A stretch of DNA of 64,000 bases from Flavobacteriaceae bacterium (GTDB taxonomy: Bacteria; Bacteroidota; Bacteroidia; Flavobacteriales; Flavobacteriaceae): positions 40,658 to 104,657 of the forward strand of contig NZMG01000010.1 of the NCBI GenBank assembly GCA_002694465.1. The letters are read 5' to 3'. Positions 52,281 to 62,101 of this stretch are shown here, piece by piece. Position numbers and translations under genes: made by a program. The stretch's first letter is position 1. Each line of letters starts with the position of its first letter. Under the pieces are notes generated by a model. The model made no database searches. It saw nothing but the letters and a program-made list of their open reading frames with translations, and was not told where the DNA came from.

Positions 52281-53300
52281 TCAATCGCCAAAAAGCTTTA
52301 TCCAACTATGTTTTACATATTCCCAATCATATCCTTCTACTTTATCCCTAGCATTTTTAACGATACTTTTGCATAAGGCATCATTGCTACAAAGAGACAC
52401 AATAGCGTCTACAAAGTCCTCAACACGATTAGGCGGCACTAGAAGGGCATCTTTACGGTTTTCAAGTAAATAGGGTATTCCTCCAACTCTGGTAGAAATT
52501 ACAGGCAGCCCAAGTGCCATGGCTTCTATCACACTTACGGGTGTATTATCGAAATTAGTAGTGTTAATAAAAATATCATAGTCTGATGAAAGTTGAACCC
52601 ATGCCTCTTTGCTTAATTTACCAGTAAACCTAACAGGCAGCTTTTTTCGCTCGGCATATTCCTTACATTTTTGTAGAGAACCGTCTTTATCGGGTCCTAC
52701 CATACATAAGGTAGCTATAGGGTACAATGCCTTTATTCTTTCTAGAAGTTGAATGGCTAAAAAGGGATTATAAATTTCTGCAAAAGAACGTACCCAAAGT
52801 AATTTGGGAACCACATGAATGCGTTGTTTAATGGGATACTTATCAAGTTGAATGGTATTAGGAATACAAATCGTATTTTGAAATCCTTGATCTATAAAAG
52901 CGTGCAATAAGTACTTTGATGGGGCTACATTCACCTTTGCTCCATGAAATAGTTTTTTGGCTTGATTAGGTGATTTTGCTAAACGTTCTGGCAAGTTCCC
53001 TCCGTGAAGAATAGGAATATATGGAAATTGAAACATCCTACACACATTACCCACCGCAACAGCGTACCAGAAATTTTGAGTACTATAGGTATCTATAAGG
53101 ACACAAACCGCATTTTTTCTGAAAAATAGAACCGTATAAAGCATCTCAAACATACGCAAAAACTTATTCTTTTTTGAAGATGCTGTCACTATTTCGTACC
53201 CTTCTCTTTCTAAATTATTTGAAAGCACATCGATGGTAGAAGTAGTTGTTTTCTCACTTTGTGAGAGCTTGTTTCCTATGTAAAGTATTCTTTTTTTCAA
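52281..53300 (-). CDS. Glycosyltransferase family 4 protein
   Basis: A GT-B glycosyltransferase, 339 residues from TTG 53300 (the frame has another TTG at 53309). An N-terminal acceptor-binding domain (MKKRILYIGNKLS) precedes the GT4 donor domain with ILHGGNLPERL, LLWVRSF and the acidic motif NTPVSVIEAMALGLPVIST. The start lies inside the 3' end of the upstream polymerase gene (46-nt overlap). It would transfer a hexose-type sugar within the capsule/EPS repeat unit; the sugar is not predictable. Confidence 0.85.
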   Translation of the reverse strand: MKKRILYIGNKLSQSEKTTTSTIDVLSNNLEREGYEIVTASSKKNKFLRMFEMLYTVLFFRKNAVCVLIDTYSTQNFWYAVAVGNVCRMFQFPYIPILHGGNLPERLAKSPNQAKKLFHGAKVNVAPSKYLLHAFIDQGFQNTICIPNTIQLDKYPIKQRIHVVPKLLWVRSFAEIYNPFLAIQLLERIKALYPIATLCMVGPDKDGSLQKCKEYAERKKLPVRFTGKLSKEAWVQLSSDYDIFINTTNFDNTPVSVIEAMALGLPVISTRVGGIPYLLENRKDALLVPPNRVEDFVDAIVSLCSNDALCKSIVKNARDKVEGYDWEYVKHSWIKLFGD

Positions 53301-54609
53301 TGTTAACAATAGAAATTATAGATAATCCATAAATAAATGCAGGAGCTGCAATACGCATAGAACTATGGTTAATAGTAAGGAACCAAAAGGCTAAAAAAGC
53401 GTAAAAATAAAGGTTCGACTTCTCTTTAAATCGAAACACTAAAGGGGTTAATAATAAAATAAAAAGAGCCACCATTCCAAAAATCCCATGTTCTGAAAGC
53501 ATTCTACTCACTTCATTATGTGAGGCAGAAACTCTTCCATACTCTTCCTCTCTAAATTCTTTTACCTTTCCCACTCCAATTCCTGTAAGTGGGAATTCGT
53601 AGAAGGCTTGCAATTCTGAATCAAGTAACTCTGCCCTTCCCGTAGTTAAATCAGTTTTCTCCCTTCCCGATGCATCTTGGTTAGCATAGCGTTTATCAAT
53701 TAACCCATAGGTTTGGATAGAGCTGTAGCCCCAGGTCAATATAACCGCCAAAAGCACAATGCCCGCCTTGGGCACCAACGATATTTTCTTTTGTTGGCTT
53801 GAACGTAAAAAATAAATAACAAAGAATAATACGGCACAAATACCAGCGGTGATAACACCCCCTCTTGAAAAGGTGATGATGGCTCTATAACTTAAAAAAA
53901 TAAGTAGTGCTAAATCTATACCATTTACAAGCCTATTTTTTACGTATAGCAAACGCGTAAAGAGTATAAACATCCCCAATCCTAAAATAGTGGCTACTTG
54001 GTTGGGACCAAAGCCACCTGACGCCTCAAAATTTGATTGTGTCCCCGATAATACATCGCGAATGGAGGGGGTATAAACATATAAATACACGGTCATACTT
54101 ACAATAGGTAATAATAAAGCCTTTAGTATGTTGTGAAATTGTTCTATAGGTATCTTTCGATCATAACAATACAGAGCGGAAATACCAATACAGATGGGGC
54201 CACTTAAATTAAACCCTATGGCATTAGCAATATTGGTGTCATAATCCAAATTGATGGCCGAAAATAATATCCCTGGCATAAGGCATAACAAATAAAATAT
54301 AAACGGCCACGATTTTCTATTAAACCCCCTATAAAACATTCCTAGAGTTAAAAACATAATTACCGCATATTTAGCAAATTCATAGGTAAAAGCTCCTCCT
54401 GTCATTCTTGAAAATACCTCAAAACCTGTAACATAAGCAGCAGCAAGTAACACATCATCATTTCTGTTCCCACTTCGTACTATCTTCCAAAGAAAAAATG
54501 CTATAGCGATAAATAGAATAAATTTAGACAAAAAAGGAAATAAATACACCGTGAAACCTATCCCTAAGTGAATTAAAACAAGCTGTAAATAAGTTCCCTT
54601 TAGTTGCAT
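53254..54609 (-). CDS. O-antigen ligase/polymerase family protein
   Basis: A 451-residue polytopic protein of about 11 transmembrane segments. The long periplasmic loop (about 310-375) has TTGRAELLDSEL and GIGVGKVKEF followed by SHNEVSRMLSEHG, the WaaL/Wzy-type C-terminal loop signature. In this locus it most likely polymerises repeat units (Wzy role), but ligase function cannot be excluded. It begins with ATG, 4 nt after the stop of the upstream glycosyltransferase gene. Confidence 0.85.
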   Translation of the reverse strand: MQLKGTYLQLVLIHLGIGFTVYLFPFLSKFILFIAIAFFLWKIVRSGNRNDDVLLAAAYVTGFEVFSRMTGGAFTYEFAKYAVIMFLTLGMFYRGFNRKSWPFIFYLLCLMPGILFSAINLDYDTNIANAIGFNLSGPICIGISALYCYDRKIPIEQFHNILKALLLPIVSMTVYLYVYTPSIRDVLSGTQSNFEASGGFGPNQVATILGLGMFILFTRLLYVKNRLVNGIDLALLIFLSYRAIITFSRGGVITAGICAVLFFVIYFLRSSQQKKISLVPKAGIVLLAVILTWGYSSIQTYGLIDKRYANQDASGREKTDLTTGRAELLDSELQAFYEFPLTGIGVGKVKEFREEEYGRVSASHNEVSRMLSEHGIFGMVALFILLLTPLVFRFKEKSNLYFYAFLAFWFLTINHSSMRIAAPAFIYGLSIISIVNIEKKNTLHRKQALTK

Positions 54610-54613
54610 AAAA

Positions 54614-55669
54614 TTAGGCGTTGTAAATTTCTAGAAGTTGCTTAACAATAGAATGATTGGAATATTTATTAACTATTTGATCTTGAAATAATTTCCCATG
54701 TGCTACCCGTAGTTCTTTTTGTTCAATATAATCAATAAGTGACTCTTTCAAAGCAATAGTGTCTCCAATAGGTACAACTTTACCATACAAGCCCACAACC
54801 TGTTTACAATATCCAGCTTCCGTAACTACAACAGGAAGACTTGCTGCTCCATATTCCAACAATGCCATGGGAAGTCCTTCCATATTAGAAGAAAGCACTC
54901 CTATAGAAGCTCTTTGTAGCCATTGGTGAACATTTTGCTGAACCCCCAAGAACAAAACACTACTATCTAAGTCTACTTTCTGGACATATGATTTTAATTT
55001 GGCAGAATAAGCATCATTTTCATCTTTACCAATAAGCCAAAGCTTCCACTCTGGATACGACGCTTGAATTGTTTTAAAGGCTTGTAACAAATTTAGATGA
55101 TCTTTTGGAGGTTTTAGATTAGCCAAACAAACAATTGCCAATTCCTTTTGGGTATTATTGTTAAACTGAAATAAGGAATCTGGCACAAAATTAGGAAGAT
55201 ACGTAACATTCTTCGCTTTTAAATTTTTAACGCACCAATCTTTCAACGTATTATTTACCGTTAAAATTTGATCAAAAAAATAAGAACAGAAAACTAACAT
55301 TTTATGATCTTTGGCCTTCATTTCGACTCTTCGCCCATGATGTTCATGCCAAATCAATTTAAGACTGGGATGTCTAATCTTTAGTAACGTCGCCCAAAAG
55401 AAAGAAGTGCCATGCGCATGAATATGTGTAATTTTTTCCTTCTTTATAAAAATAAGTAATTGTTTAAATGCCTTAGTATCAAAAGTAGTTTGCTTGTTTA
55501 CAAAAAGGTATTCCACTTGAGCGTCTATCTCTTTTTTTAAAGGTCCCTCTAGCCTTGTTACACACAAATACGATTTTTCAATTAGTCCTAAAAGTATATT
55601 CGCGGTATTGACTGCAACTCGCTCGGCTCCCCCAGCCTCTAAAGAATCTATCAATTGTAAAACTTTCAT
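54614..55669 (-). CDS. Glycosyltransferase (GT4 type)
   Basis: A 351-residue GT-B protein. The N-terminal motif LIDSLEAGGAERVAVN is typical of GT4 enzymes of capsule loci; the donor domain shows VCLANLKPPKDHLN, LFLGVQQN and the acid-containing NMEGLPMALLEYGAASLPVVVTE. Its ATG overlaps the upstream stop (ATGA). The neighbours make it one of four GT-B-like transferases plus one divergent enzyme for this polysaccharide. Confidence 0.9.
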   Translation of the reverse strand: MKVLQLIDSLEAGGAERVAVNTANILLGLIEKSYLCVTRLEGPLKKEIDAQVEYLFVNKQTTFDTKAFKQLLIFIKKEKITHIHAHGTSFFWATLLKIRHPSLKLIWHEHHGRRVEMKAKDHKMLVFCSYFFDQILTVNNTLKDWCVKNLKAKNVTYLPNFVPDSLFQFNNNTQKELAIVCLANLKPPKDHLNLLQAFKTIQASYPEWKLWLIGKDENDAYSAKLKSYVQKVDLDSSVLFLGVQQNVHQWLQRASIGVLSSNMEGLPMALLEYGAASLPVVVTEAGYCKQVVGLYGKVVPIGDTIALKESLIDYIEQKELRVAHGKLFQDQIVNKYSNHSIVKQLLEIYNA

Positions 55670-56787
55670 GACAAAATTTTTATAATGCCTTCTTCAAAAC
55701 GATCTAATGTATAGTTTTGTGACCACTTTTGTCCTTCCATAGACATTTTTTGTAATTGGTCAGTCTGTTGCCATTGTTCCACTAGCATTTTACTATCTAC
55801 TTCTAAAGTACCTTCTAATAAAAACCCACGACTACCTTCACCTAACATCCAAGGGACACAAGAAATACGAGTGGCTATAGGAATTGCACCCCAAAACATA
55901 GCTTCCGCTACTACCTTTGGCCAACCTTCCGATTTTGATGGGAGAATTACAAAATGATTTTGTTTATAAGCCTTTTCTAAATCCTTAAAGGTTTTATTAC
56001 CGTGAAGTATGGCTATGGAAGTGAGGTTCTTTGTTTCAATATAGGATTGTAACGTGCTACGCTGATTGCCTTCTCCAAAAAATTCGATGGTGGTGGGAAA
56101 CCCAAGATGATTCAAGTTCTCCACTAATTGAAGCGCATATAGTGGTTGTTTTCCTTCTGAAAGAGTTCCTACAAACATCATCCTGAATGGTGATTGGAAA
56201 CTTTTATGAATTGCTTGCTTAGGCACTTCCTTTTTTGTATAGCTTGCTGTAAAAAATGGAATTATGTTTTTTGTTTGGCGAGGCCACTCTCCATACACCA
56301 AAACTTTCATTTTTTTGGTTAAAAAGGTATTGGACAGTATCCATTTTTGAAATCGATAACTCAAAGGTTGTTTTGCTTTAGGATCCCAATTACCAGCATA
56401 TTTAGCCGTTTTAGATTTTCTTGGAAAAAGTATTTGTGTTATACATCCCAACAATCCAATATTTCCAGGGCAGCGCAGGTGAATATGATTACTTTTTAGC
56501 ATAGCCAAAAAGATTTTCAAGTTTATTACAGGAATACTTACCATTGCTTTTAGAGCTTCCAAAAAGGAAATTATTGAAATGGCAGGAATATTCTTTATGA
56601 CAATATTAGAATGCTCATAAGGAAGCAAAATTGGAGAGATTTCTTCATTTATTATACAAGGGGCAACAATAATGACTTTATCCACATATTTCACCCATAG
56701 ATTCATTTCTTTCACATACGGTCCATAGGCATATACTTTATTCCCGTAAATAGTGTGTGGTGTATGTGAGATAATGCAAAAGGTCAT
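55666..56787 (-). CDS. Glycosyltransferase (GT4 type)
   Basis: A 373-residue GT-B protein. The central MMFVGTLSEGKQPLYALQL and FVILPSKSEGWPKVVAEAMFWGAIPIAT segments are the donor-site hallmarks of GT4, while the N-terminal half is less conserved (THTPHTIYGNKVYAYGPYV at the start). The ATGA overlaps on both ends couple it to the two neighbouring glycosyltransferases. Confidence 0.88.
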   Translation of the reverse strand: MTFCIISHTPHTIYGNKVYAYGPYVKEMNLWVKYVDKVIIVAPCIINEEISPILLPYEHSNIVIKNIPAISIISFLEALKAMVSIPVINLKIFLAMLKSNHIHLRCPGNIGLLGCITQILFPRKSKTAKYAGNWDPKAKQPLSYRFQKWILSNTFLTKKMKVLVYGEWPRQTKNIIPFFTASYTKKEVPKQAIHKSFQSPFRMMFVGTLSEGKQPLYALQLVENLNHLGFPTTIEFFGEGNQRSTLQSYIETKNLTSIAILHGNKTFKDLEKAYKQNHFVILPSKSEGWPKVVAEAMFWGAIPIATRISCVPWMLGEGSRGFLLEGTLEVDSKMLVEQWQQTDQLQKMSMEGQKWSQNYTLDRFEEGIIKILS

Positions 56788-57911
56788 GGTAACAATGATT
56801 GATAAAAAGCAATGTTCTTCTGAAGAATCGAGGCCTTATCATACTTTTCAAGTACCGCTTTACGAGCCTTTACACCAATTAATTTTGCCTCTTCTGGATT
56901 TTCGATATACCAAATTATTTTCCTTGCAATGTCATTAGGTTCGTAGACATCACATAACAACCCTGTAACAGCATGGTTGATAGTTTCTGGACCTGGTCCA
57001 TATTTAGAAAAAACCACAGGCTTTTCTAATAACATTGCTTCTAAACATACTAGCCCTTGAGTTTCCATATGGGATGGAAAAACACAAATAGAGGCCTCAG
57101 AATAATGTGTATCTAAGACATCCCTAGGAACACTTCCGTGAAAATAAACATGCTCAAAAATACTGTTGTCAAGTTCCTTTTTTAATGTTTCTATATAGGA
57201 ATCTCCATTTGGATAAAACCAATCACGACCAAATAAGTGAAGCTCCTTTTTTGGATATTTTTGCCTTACCAATTGAAACGCTTTTAATAATTCACGAACT
57301 CCTTTTTTTTCACAAATGGTGCCAGCAAAAAGAATTTGATTATTTTTTGTAGGATGTTCTAACGGTGTTTTCTGAGTGTCTATCGGATAATTTATAATTT
57401 CTAATGGCTTATCATGATAAGAAAGGTATTTTGAAGTGTGCTCTTTAACATACTTCGAAACAGCAATAAACGCGTCAGCCTTTTTAAACGACATTTTTTC
57501 AACCAAACCTTTTCTCCAGTTAATTCCTCTTTTTTCAGCTTCAGCAAAAAAATGATGTCCTCCATGTAAACGAATAACCTTTTTTATTGGTTGCCTTCTT
57601 GAAATAAACGCCATACCCAATTCTGCCGATTCTAAAATATCTATTGGATTTTTTGAATGAATTTCTCTTATTTTTCTATTAATAACCTTTGCATTATGGA
57701 TAAAATCTGGGATTATATTTTTACTTTTTGGCATTCGATAGAGAACAACTCCTTCGTCATATAATTGGATTTCTTCTGAACTCTTTCCAGCCCCAATAAT
57801 AGTTATTTGGTGTCCTTCTCGAACAGCTTCTCTTCCAAAGGTTTGGATGAATGTTCCTGCCCCTCCAGGAGACCATAGGGGATATTCATGAGAAAGAAAT
57901 ACAATATGCAT
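56784..57911 (-). CDS. Glycosyltransferase family 4 protein
   Basis: A 375-residue GT4 enzyme beginning HIVFLSHEYPLWSPGGAGTF. Donor-site motifs are ILFAGTICEKKGVRELL, CVFPSHMETQGLVCLEAMLLEKPVVFS and the loop GLLCDVYEPND. It starts with ATG that overlaps the upstream stop by one base (TAATG). It probably adds an internal sugar of the repeat unit; the linkage cannot be deduced. Confidence 0.92.
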   Translation of the reverse strand: MHIVFLSHEYPLWSPGGAGTFIQTFGREAVREGHQITIIGAGKSSEEIQLYDEGVVLYRMPKSKNIIPDFIHNAKVINRKIREIHSKNPIDILESAELGMAFISRRQPIKKVIRLHGGHHFFAEAEKRGINWRKGLVEKMSFKKADAFIAVSKYVKEHTSKYLSYHDKPLEIINYPIDTQKTPLEHPTKNNQILFAGTICEKKGVRELLKAFQLVRQKYPKKELHLFGRDWFYPNGDSYIETLKKELDNSIFEHVYFHGSVPRDVLDTHYSEASICVFPSHMETQGLVCLEAMLLEKPVVFSKYGPGPETINHAVTGLLCDVYEPNDIARKIIWYIENPEEAKLIGVKARKAVLEKYDKASILQKNIAFYQSLLP

Positions 57912-59281
57912 TAGCTCAATATTTTTAAAATTTTTTCCGAGGCTGTCTCGGGATTATTTACTACAATGTTAAACCAAGATTTAATAGTGGTGTGAGGTTT
58001 ATTCATTGCTTTTTTTAATACTTGAACAATATCAAGTTTGTCCTGAAACCAATACACAGCATCTTGAGTGGGCATGCTTCTAAAATGTTGAAATTGATAA
58101 ATGGTATCTACAGACCAGTTTGCATCTTTTTTTACGTCATAATTGATGAAGATACAGGGTTTTTGAAACATCCCAAAATCAAATGCCATGGTCGAACCTA
58201 CATTGATCACCACATCGCAATAATAGGCCGTAGAAACTAGCAACTTAATATCATCCTTAGTAGGGTAAACTGCAGTCCACTTACTAGTATTAAAATTCCA
58301 TAATGGGGGTGCCTCTTTAATAAGATTTGGGAATTTCTCTAATACCCAATCATACCTACCCGAGACATCCACAGGACATCTTCTAAACAAAATCATATAT
58401 TTTGATGCTAAGCCTTCTTTGGTAATCGCATCAGCTATATCATATAAGTATTCTGGATCATAGGGAGAAGTTCGCGTATCGTCCCCAGAAAAACAAATAA
58501 GATTTTTGGTTTCGTCTAAATGATATTTAGTATAGAATTCTTGTTTAGGAATAATATTTTCTGGGTTAGTATAAAATTCAAACTGTGGCGTTCCTGTTAC
58601 GATGATTTTATCTTTTTGAATTTCAGGATAATACTGTTGCATTTCCTCTTTCATATACTTAGACCAAACCAAATATTTGTCTGCCCTAAGTGCCAATCGA
58701 GCCTTGGGTAGATTATCCCAAGAATAGATTACTGTTGTAGTAGCAATTTTTAAATCGCGAGCAACCGCAAAAACCGTGGGTGCTTTTAACGCTCGCTGGT
58801 GAGTACAAAACAAATGATGTGGACTTTCTTGTTGAAAGATTTTTGCTACTTTATGGTAAAACGAATTCTTTTTAATTGCTTTATCATATTTAGTTTCAAG
58901 CTTTATAATCGTGTTATAGTTTGAAATAAAATGGGAAACAAAAACAACCAAGAAATAAAACAACTTTAGTTTTACACTTTTATGGTTCTTATTCCAAGCG
59001 TTAAGTATGGTAGGGTTATTTTCGATATTAGCATTGTATTTTAATCTTGACAAATGAATAAGCTCCCTAAGAAATTTTTCTTTTATACTTTCTTTATAGG
59101 GAGGAAGTACTATGTCATGTTCAAAATGTACTTCCTTTTTTAGTATGGAAAGTGTTTCTGTATCAAAATTATGCAGGAGGGTAATCGCAATTTCTGGGTT
59201 TTTGAACACACTTGAGTATAGATAATTCTTAATCCCAATTCCATCGGGTACCAAAATCCATATTTGTTTTTTTTTAGCCAT
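57911..59281 (-). CDS. Predicted GT-B transferase, UDP-glycosyltransferase/CDP-glycerol transferase-like
   Basis: A 456-residue protein starting AKKKQIWILVPDGIGIKNYL. No GT4 signature is present, but IIVTGTPQFEFY, the SWDNLPKAR loop, FSGDDTRTSPYDPEY and the late NVGSTMAFDFGMFQKPCIFI resemble GT-B enzymes of the glycerophosphotransferase or nonulosonate-transferase type. Being directly downstream of neuC it is the best candidate in the window for the sialyl-type transferase, by position only. The ATG overlaps the neuC stop by one base. Confidence 0.68.
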   Translation of the reverse strand: MAKKKQIWILVPDGIGIKNYLYSSVFKNPEIAITLLHNFDTETLSILKKEVHFEHDIVLPPYKESIKEKFLRELIHLSRLKYNANIENNPTILNAWNKNHKSVKLKLFYFLVVFVSHFISNYNTIIKLETKYDKAIKKNSFYHKVAKIFQQESPHHLFCTHQRALKAPTVFAVARDLKIATTTVIYSWDNLPKARLALRADKYLVWSKYMKEEMQQYYPEIQKDKIIVTGTPQFEFYTNPENIIPKQEFYTKYHLDETKNLICFSGDDTRTSPYDPEYLYDIADAITKEGLASKYMILFRRCPVDVSGRYDWVLEKFPNLIKEAPPLWNFNTSKWTAVYPTKDDIKLLVSTAYYCDVVINVGSTMAFDFGMFQKPCIFINYDVKKDANWSVDTIYQFQHFRSMPTQDAVYWFQDKLDIVQVLKKAMNKPHTTIKSWFNIVVNNPETASEKILKILS

Positions 59282-60402
59282 TAATAATCCCTAAATAATT
59301 TTTGATGATTGATATTCCAAATACTTCCCTCCTCTAAGTTTGCCATAAACAATTCGCTACTATTTCCTACACCATAACTTGCCATATCCTCTGGAACTCC
59401 TCTTTCTATTTGCAACATAGCGTTTATAATTTCATTAGCTTCATAGTTTACATTCACAATATGTTCATGAAGACTTCTGTTTTGCTGTCGCGTCCCTATA
59501 TTGATAGTGGGGATACCATAATACGGCGCTTCTCGAATTCCTGCGCTGGAGTTTCCAACAATAAACGATGCATTCTTTAAAAGGGTTAAAAAATATTCGA
59601 AACGCACCGATGGAAAAACACGAATATTAGGGTTTCCCTTAAGCTTTTCATACGCTTTTAAAATGGCTTTACTCCCCAAATCATTGTTTGGGTAAATAAC
59701 CACATAATTTTTAGACGATTGTAAAAGCGCTGTTACAAATTCGGTGGCGTAGGCTTCCATATTTGCAACCTCGGTGGTAACGGGATGAAACATAGCCACC
59801 GCATATTCTTCAAAAGGAATTTCATAATGTGCTTTAACCTCTTCCAATTTGGGAAGGTTTTCTGAAAACATAATATCCACATCTGGTGAACCAATTACAA
59901 AAATTGATTCTGGCAATTCACCCATTTGTTCTAACCGTGTTTTTGCTTTTGTGTTAGACACAAAATGAATATGGCTCATCTTACTAGTGGCGTGACGTAT
60001 TAACTCATCAATGGTTCCCGAAACCTCCCCCCCTTCAATATGAGCCACCAAAATGTTGTTAAGCGCTCCTACAGATGCTCCTGCCAATGCTTCTACGCGA
60101 TCCCCATGTACCACTATTAAATCGGGTGCCACTTCTTTTATATAAGCAGAAAACCCTTCCATAGTTTTTGCCAAGGTTAAATCCATAGTAGTTTCGTGGG
60201 TATGATTGGAGAATGTCGCAAGGTTTTTAAAGTTACAACGCTGGACTTCCAACAGGGTATATCCATAGGTTTCTAATAAATGCATTCCTGTAACAAAAAG
60301 GAATGGCTCATAGTTAGGATGCGATTCCAACTTTTGAATGAGAGCCTTTATCTTTCCGAAATCGGCTCGGGTACCTGTAAGAAAAACAATTTTTTTTAAC
60401 AC
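59281..60402 (-). CDS. neuC: UDP-N-acetylglucosamine 2-epimerase (hydrolysing), NeuC-like
   Basis: A 373-residue GT-B-fold epimerase that makes N-acetylmannosamine (or its di-acetamido analogue) from a UDP-sugar. Family motifs are TGTRADFGK at the start, HGDRVEALA, HIEGGEVSGTIDE and GNSSAGIREAPYYGIPTINIGTRQ. The start is GTG, sharing one base with the upstream methyltransferase stop (TAGTG). With neuB and neuA it forms the nonulosonic acid route; whether Neu5Ac or a legionaminic-type acid cannot be decided from this gene. Confidence 0.92.
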   Translation of the reverse strand: MLKKIVFLTGTRADFGKIKALIQKLESHPNYEPFLFVTGMHLLETYGYTLLEVQRCNFKNLATFSNHTHETTMDLTLAKTMEGFSAYIKEVAPDLIVVHGDRVEALAGASVGALNNILVAHIEGGEVSGTIDELIRHATSKMSHIHFVSNTKAKTRLEQMGELPESIFVIGSPDVDIMFSENLPKLEEVKAHYEIPFEEYAVAMFHPVTTEVANMEAYATEFVTALLQSSKNYVVIYPNNDLGSKAILKAYEKLKGNPNIRVFPSVRFEYFLTLLKNASFIVGNSSAGIREAPYYGIPTINIGTRQQNRSLHEHIVNVNYEANEIINAMLQIERGVPEDMASYGVGNSSELFMANLEEGSIWNINHQKLFRDY

Positions 60403-61064
60403 TATTTTACAATATAAGCGATGGCGTTAGAATATGGAAGTTTGTGTATCTCTTTGGTATCTTGAAAAAAGTCGTCAACTGCTTTGTTAGTGCCTGAAAA
60501 AGCACCATAATCATCAAATATTATGATTCCACCCTTACTTACTCTGTGATATAATTTTTCCAAGATATGTTTTGTTGGTTCGTATAAATCTACATCAATA
60601 TGTAAAAGGGAAATCTTTAAGTGAGGGTGACTATCTAAATATACATCTAAAGTTTTTAGGATGTCGCCTTTAACAATGTCCACATTCTTTGCTAGGTTTT
60701 GCTTTTCTAATAAAGAGTTTAACTCTTCAAAAGAAATACTTTTCCCTCCATTGGTTTCCTTAACAAAAGCTTCTCGTTTTAATTTGTCTTCTTCAAAAGA
60801 AGCTTCAGGAAAATCGCCAAAAATATCAAACCCAATAATTTTCCGACTCATAGTCTGTTCTAGTAAATCCCGAAACTTAATCCATCTAAAAAAAGAGTTG
60901 CCCTTAAAAATTCCGAATTCCACAATCTCGCCTCTTATATGGGCGGTTTGTTTAAAAAACTCAAGATGGGTTATAAACTTACTAAACCTTGAAGGATCTG
61001 CTGTAGCATAAAACCCATTCTCATATTCAAATCGCCTTTCTAAATCGTAAATGGAGTCTTTCAT
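60402..61064 (-). CDS. TylF/MycF-like SAM-dependent O-methyltransferase
   Basis: A 220-residue class I methyltransferase. [18 protein letters not shown] is the glycine-rich SAM segment, and [19 protein letters not shown] plus [12 protein letters not shown] are the TylF-type motifs that hold the metal and catalytic acids. TylF and MycF methylate macrolide deoxysugars. Here it is placed between neuB and neuC with ATGA and TAGTG overlaps, so methylation of a sugar in the capsule is the simplest reading (inference). Confidence 0.87.
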   Translation of the reverse strand: MKDSIYDLERRFEYENGFYATADPSRFSKFITHLEFFKQTAHIRGEIVEFGIFKGNSFFRWIKFRDLLEQTMSRKIIGFDIFGDFPEASFEEDKLKREAFVKETNGGKSISFEELNSLLEKQNLAKNVDIVKGDILKTLDVYLDSHPHLKISLLHIDVDLYEPTKHILEKLYHRVSKGGIIIFDDYGAFSGTNKAVDDFFQDTKEIHKLPYSNAIAYIVK

Positions 61065-62101
61065 GCAATATCAGAATTTTGTAATTGTACATTTTCGTTT
61101 AAATCATTTGCTGCTTTTTTTCCAAGTATTTCATTAAATCTCTCTGCCAAAATCTCTCCCGTTCCAGGCCTTTTTACCCAAATATTTTCTTTGGTAAAAA
61201 TAGCTCCTTTTTTAATAGGGGCTATGGTGCAAACAGTGGCAAAGGCAAAATCAATAGTAACTTGTTCTTCTTTAGCGGGCGCTTTTATTCCCCCACGCAT
61301 GTGCCAAATCTCCTTACTACTTATAATCAATTCTTTACAAGCTTGTTCATCCATACTACATACAATATCCGGCCCGGTACGTTCCATATGGTCTGTAAAA
61401 TGGCGTTCTAAAATAGAAGCTCCTAAGGCAACTGCTGCCAAACAAGCATTATTATTTAAGGTATGGTCGCTAAGTCCAAACACTCTATTGGGAAAACTGT
61501 TGTGCATTTGTTGCATGGCTCCTAAGCGTACTAAATGTATAGGCGTAGGATATAAATTGGTGGTATGTAAAATAGCTACAGGAACTTTTTGTGCATCAAA
61601 AATAGCAAGCGCTTTTTGAATGCTCTCTAACGTATTCATCCCTGTACTTAAAATAACTGGTTTTCCAAAAGAGGCAATATGCTCAAGAAGTGGATAATTA
61701 TTACATTCACCACTACCTATTTTATAACCAGCTACATCAAATTTTTCAAGTCTATTGGCGGCGGCTCTAGAAAAAGGGGTTGAAATAAAAATCATTCCTT
61801 TAGACTCTACATAGCGCTTTAATTCTAATTCGTCTGCTTCGTTAAGAGCACACCGCTCCATGATTTCATAAATAGACACCGAGGCATTTCCAGGTATTAC
61901 CTTTTTTGCGGCGGCACTCATTTCGTCTTCCACAATATGAGTTTGGTGCTTGACCACCTCGGCTCCCGCTCTAGCCGCTGCATCTACCATTTCTTTGGCA
62001 ATCTGTAAGGAACCTTCGTGATTAATCCCTATTTCAGCAATTACCAAAGGGGGGTAGTCATTTCCTATTTTTCTTCCTGCTATTTCTATAAAGGGATTCA
62101 T
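61061..62101 (-). CDS. neuB: N-acetylneuraminate synthase (NeuB-like)
   Basis: A 346-residue enzyme that condenses N-acetylmannosamine-type sugars with PEP. The TIM-barrel part (to about 280) has [28 protein letters not shown] and LSTGMNT; the C-terminal SAF/antifreeze-like domain contains [20 protein letters not shown]. The Glu and His residues of the active site are in the usual places. Related LegI/PseI enzymes share these motifs, so the exact nonulosonate is not settled. Confidence 0.93.
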   Translation of the reverse strand: MNPFIEIAGRKIGNDYPPLVIAEIGINHEGSLQIAKEMVDAAARAGAEVVKHQTHIVEDEMSAAAKKVIPGNASVSIYEIMERCALNEADELELKRYVESKGMIFISTPFSRAAANRLEKFDVAGYKIGSGECNNYPLLEHIASFGKPVILSTGMNTLESIQKALAIFDAQKVPVAILHTTNLYPTPIHLVRLGAMQQMHNSFPNRVFGLSDHTLNNNACLAAVALGASILERHFTDHMERTGPDIVCSMDEQACKELIISSKEIWHMRGGIKAPAKEEQVTIDFAFATVCTIAPIKKGAIFTKENIWVKRPGTGEILAERFNEILGKKAANDLNENVQLQNSDIA

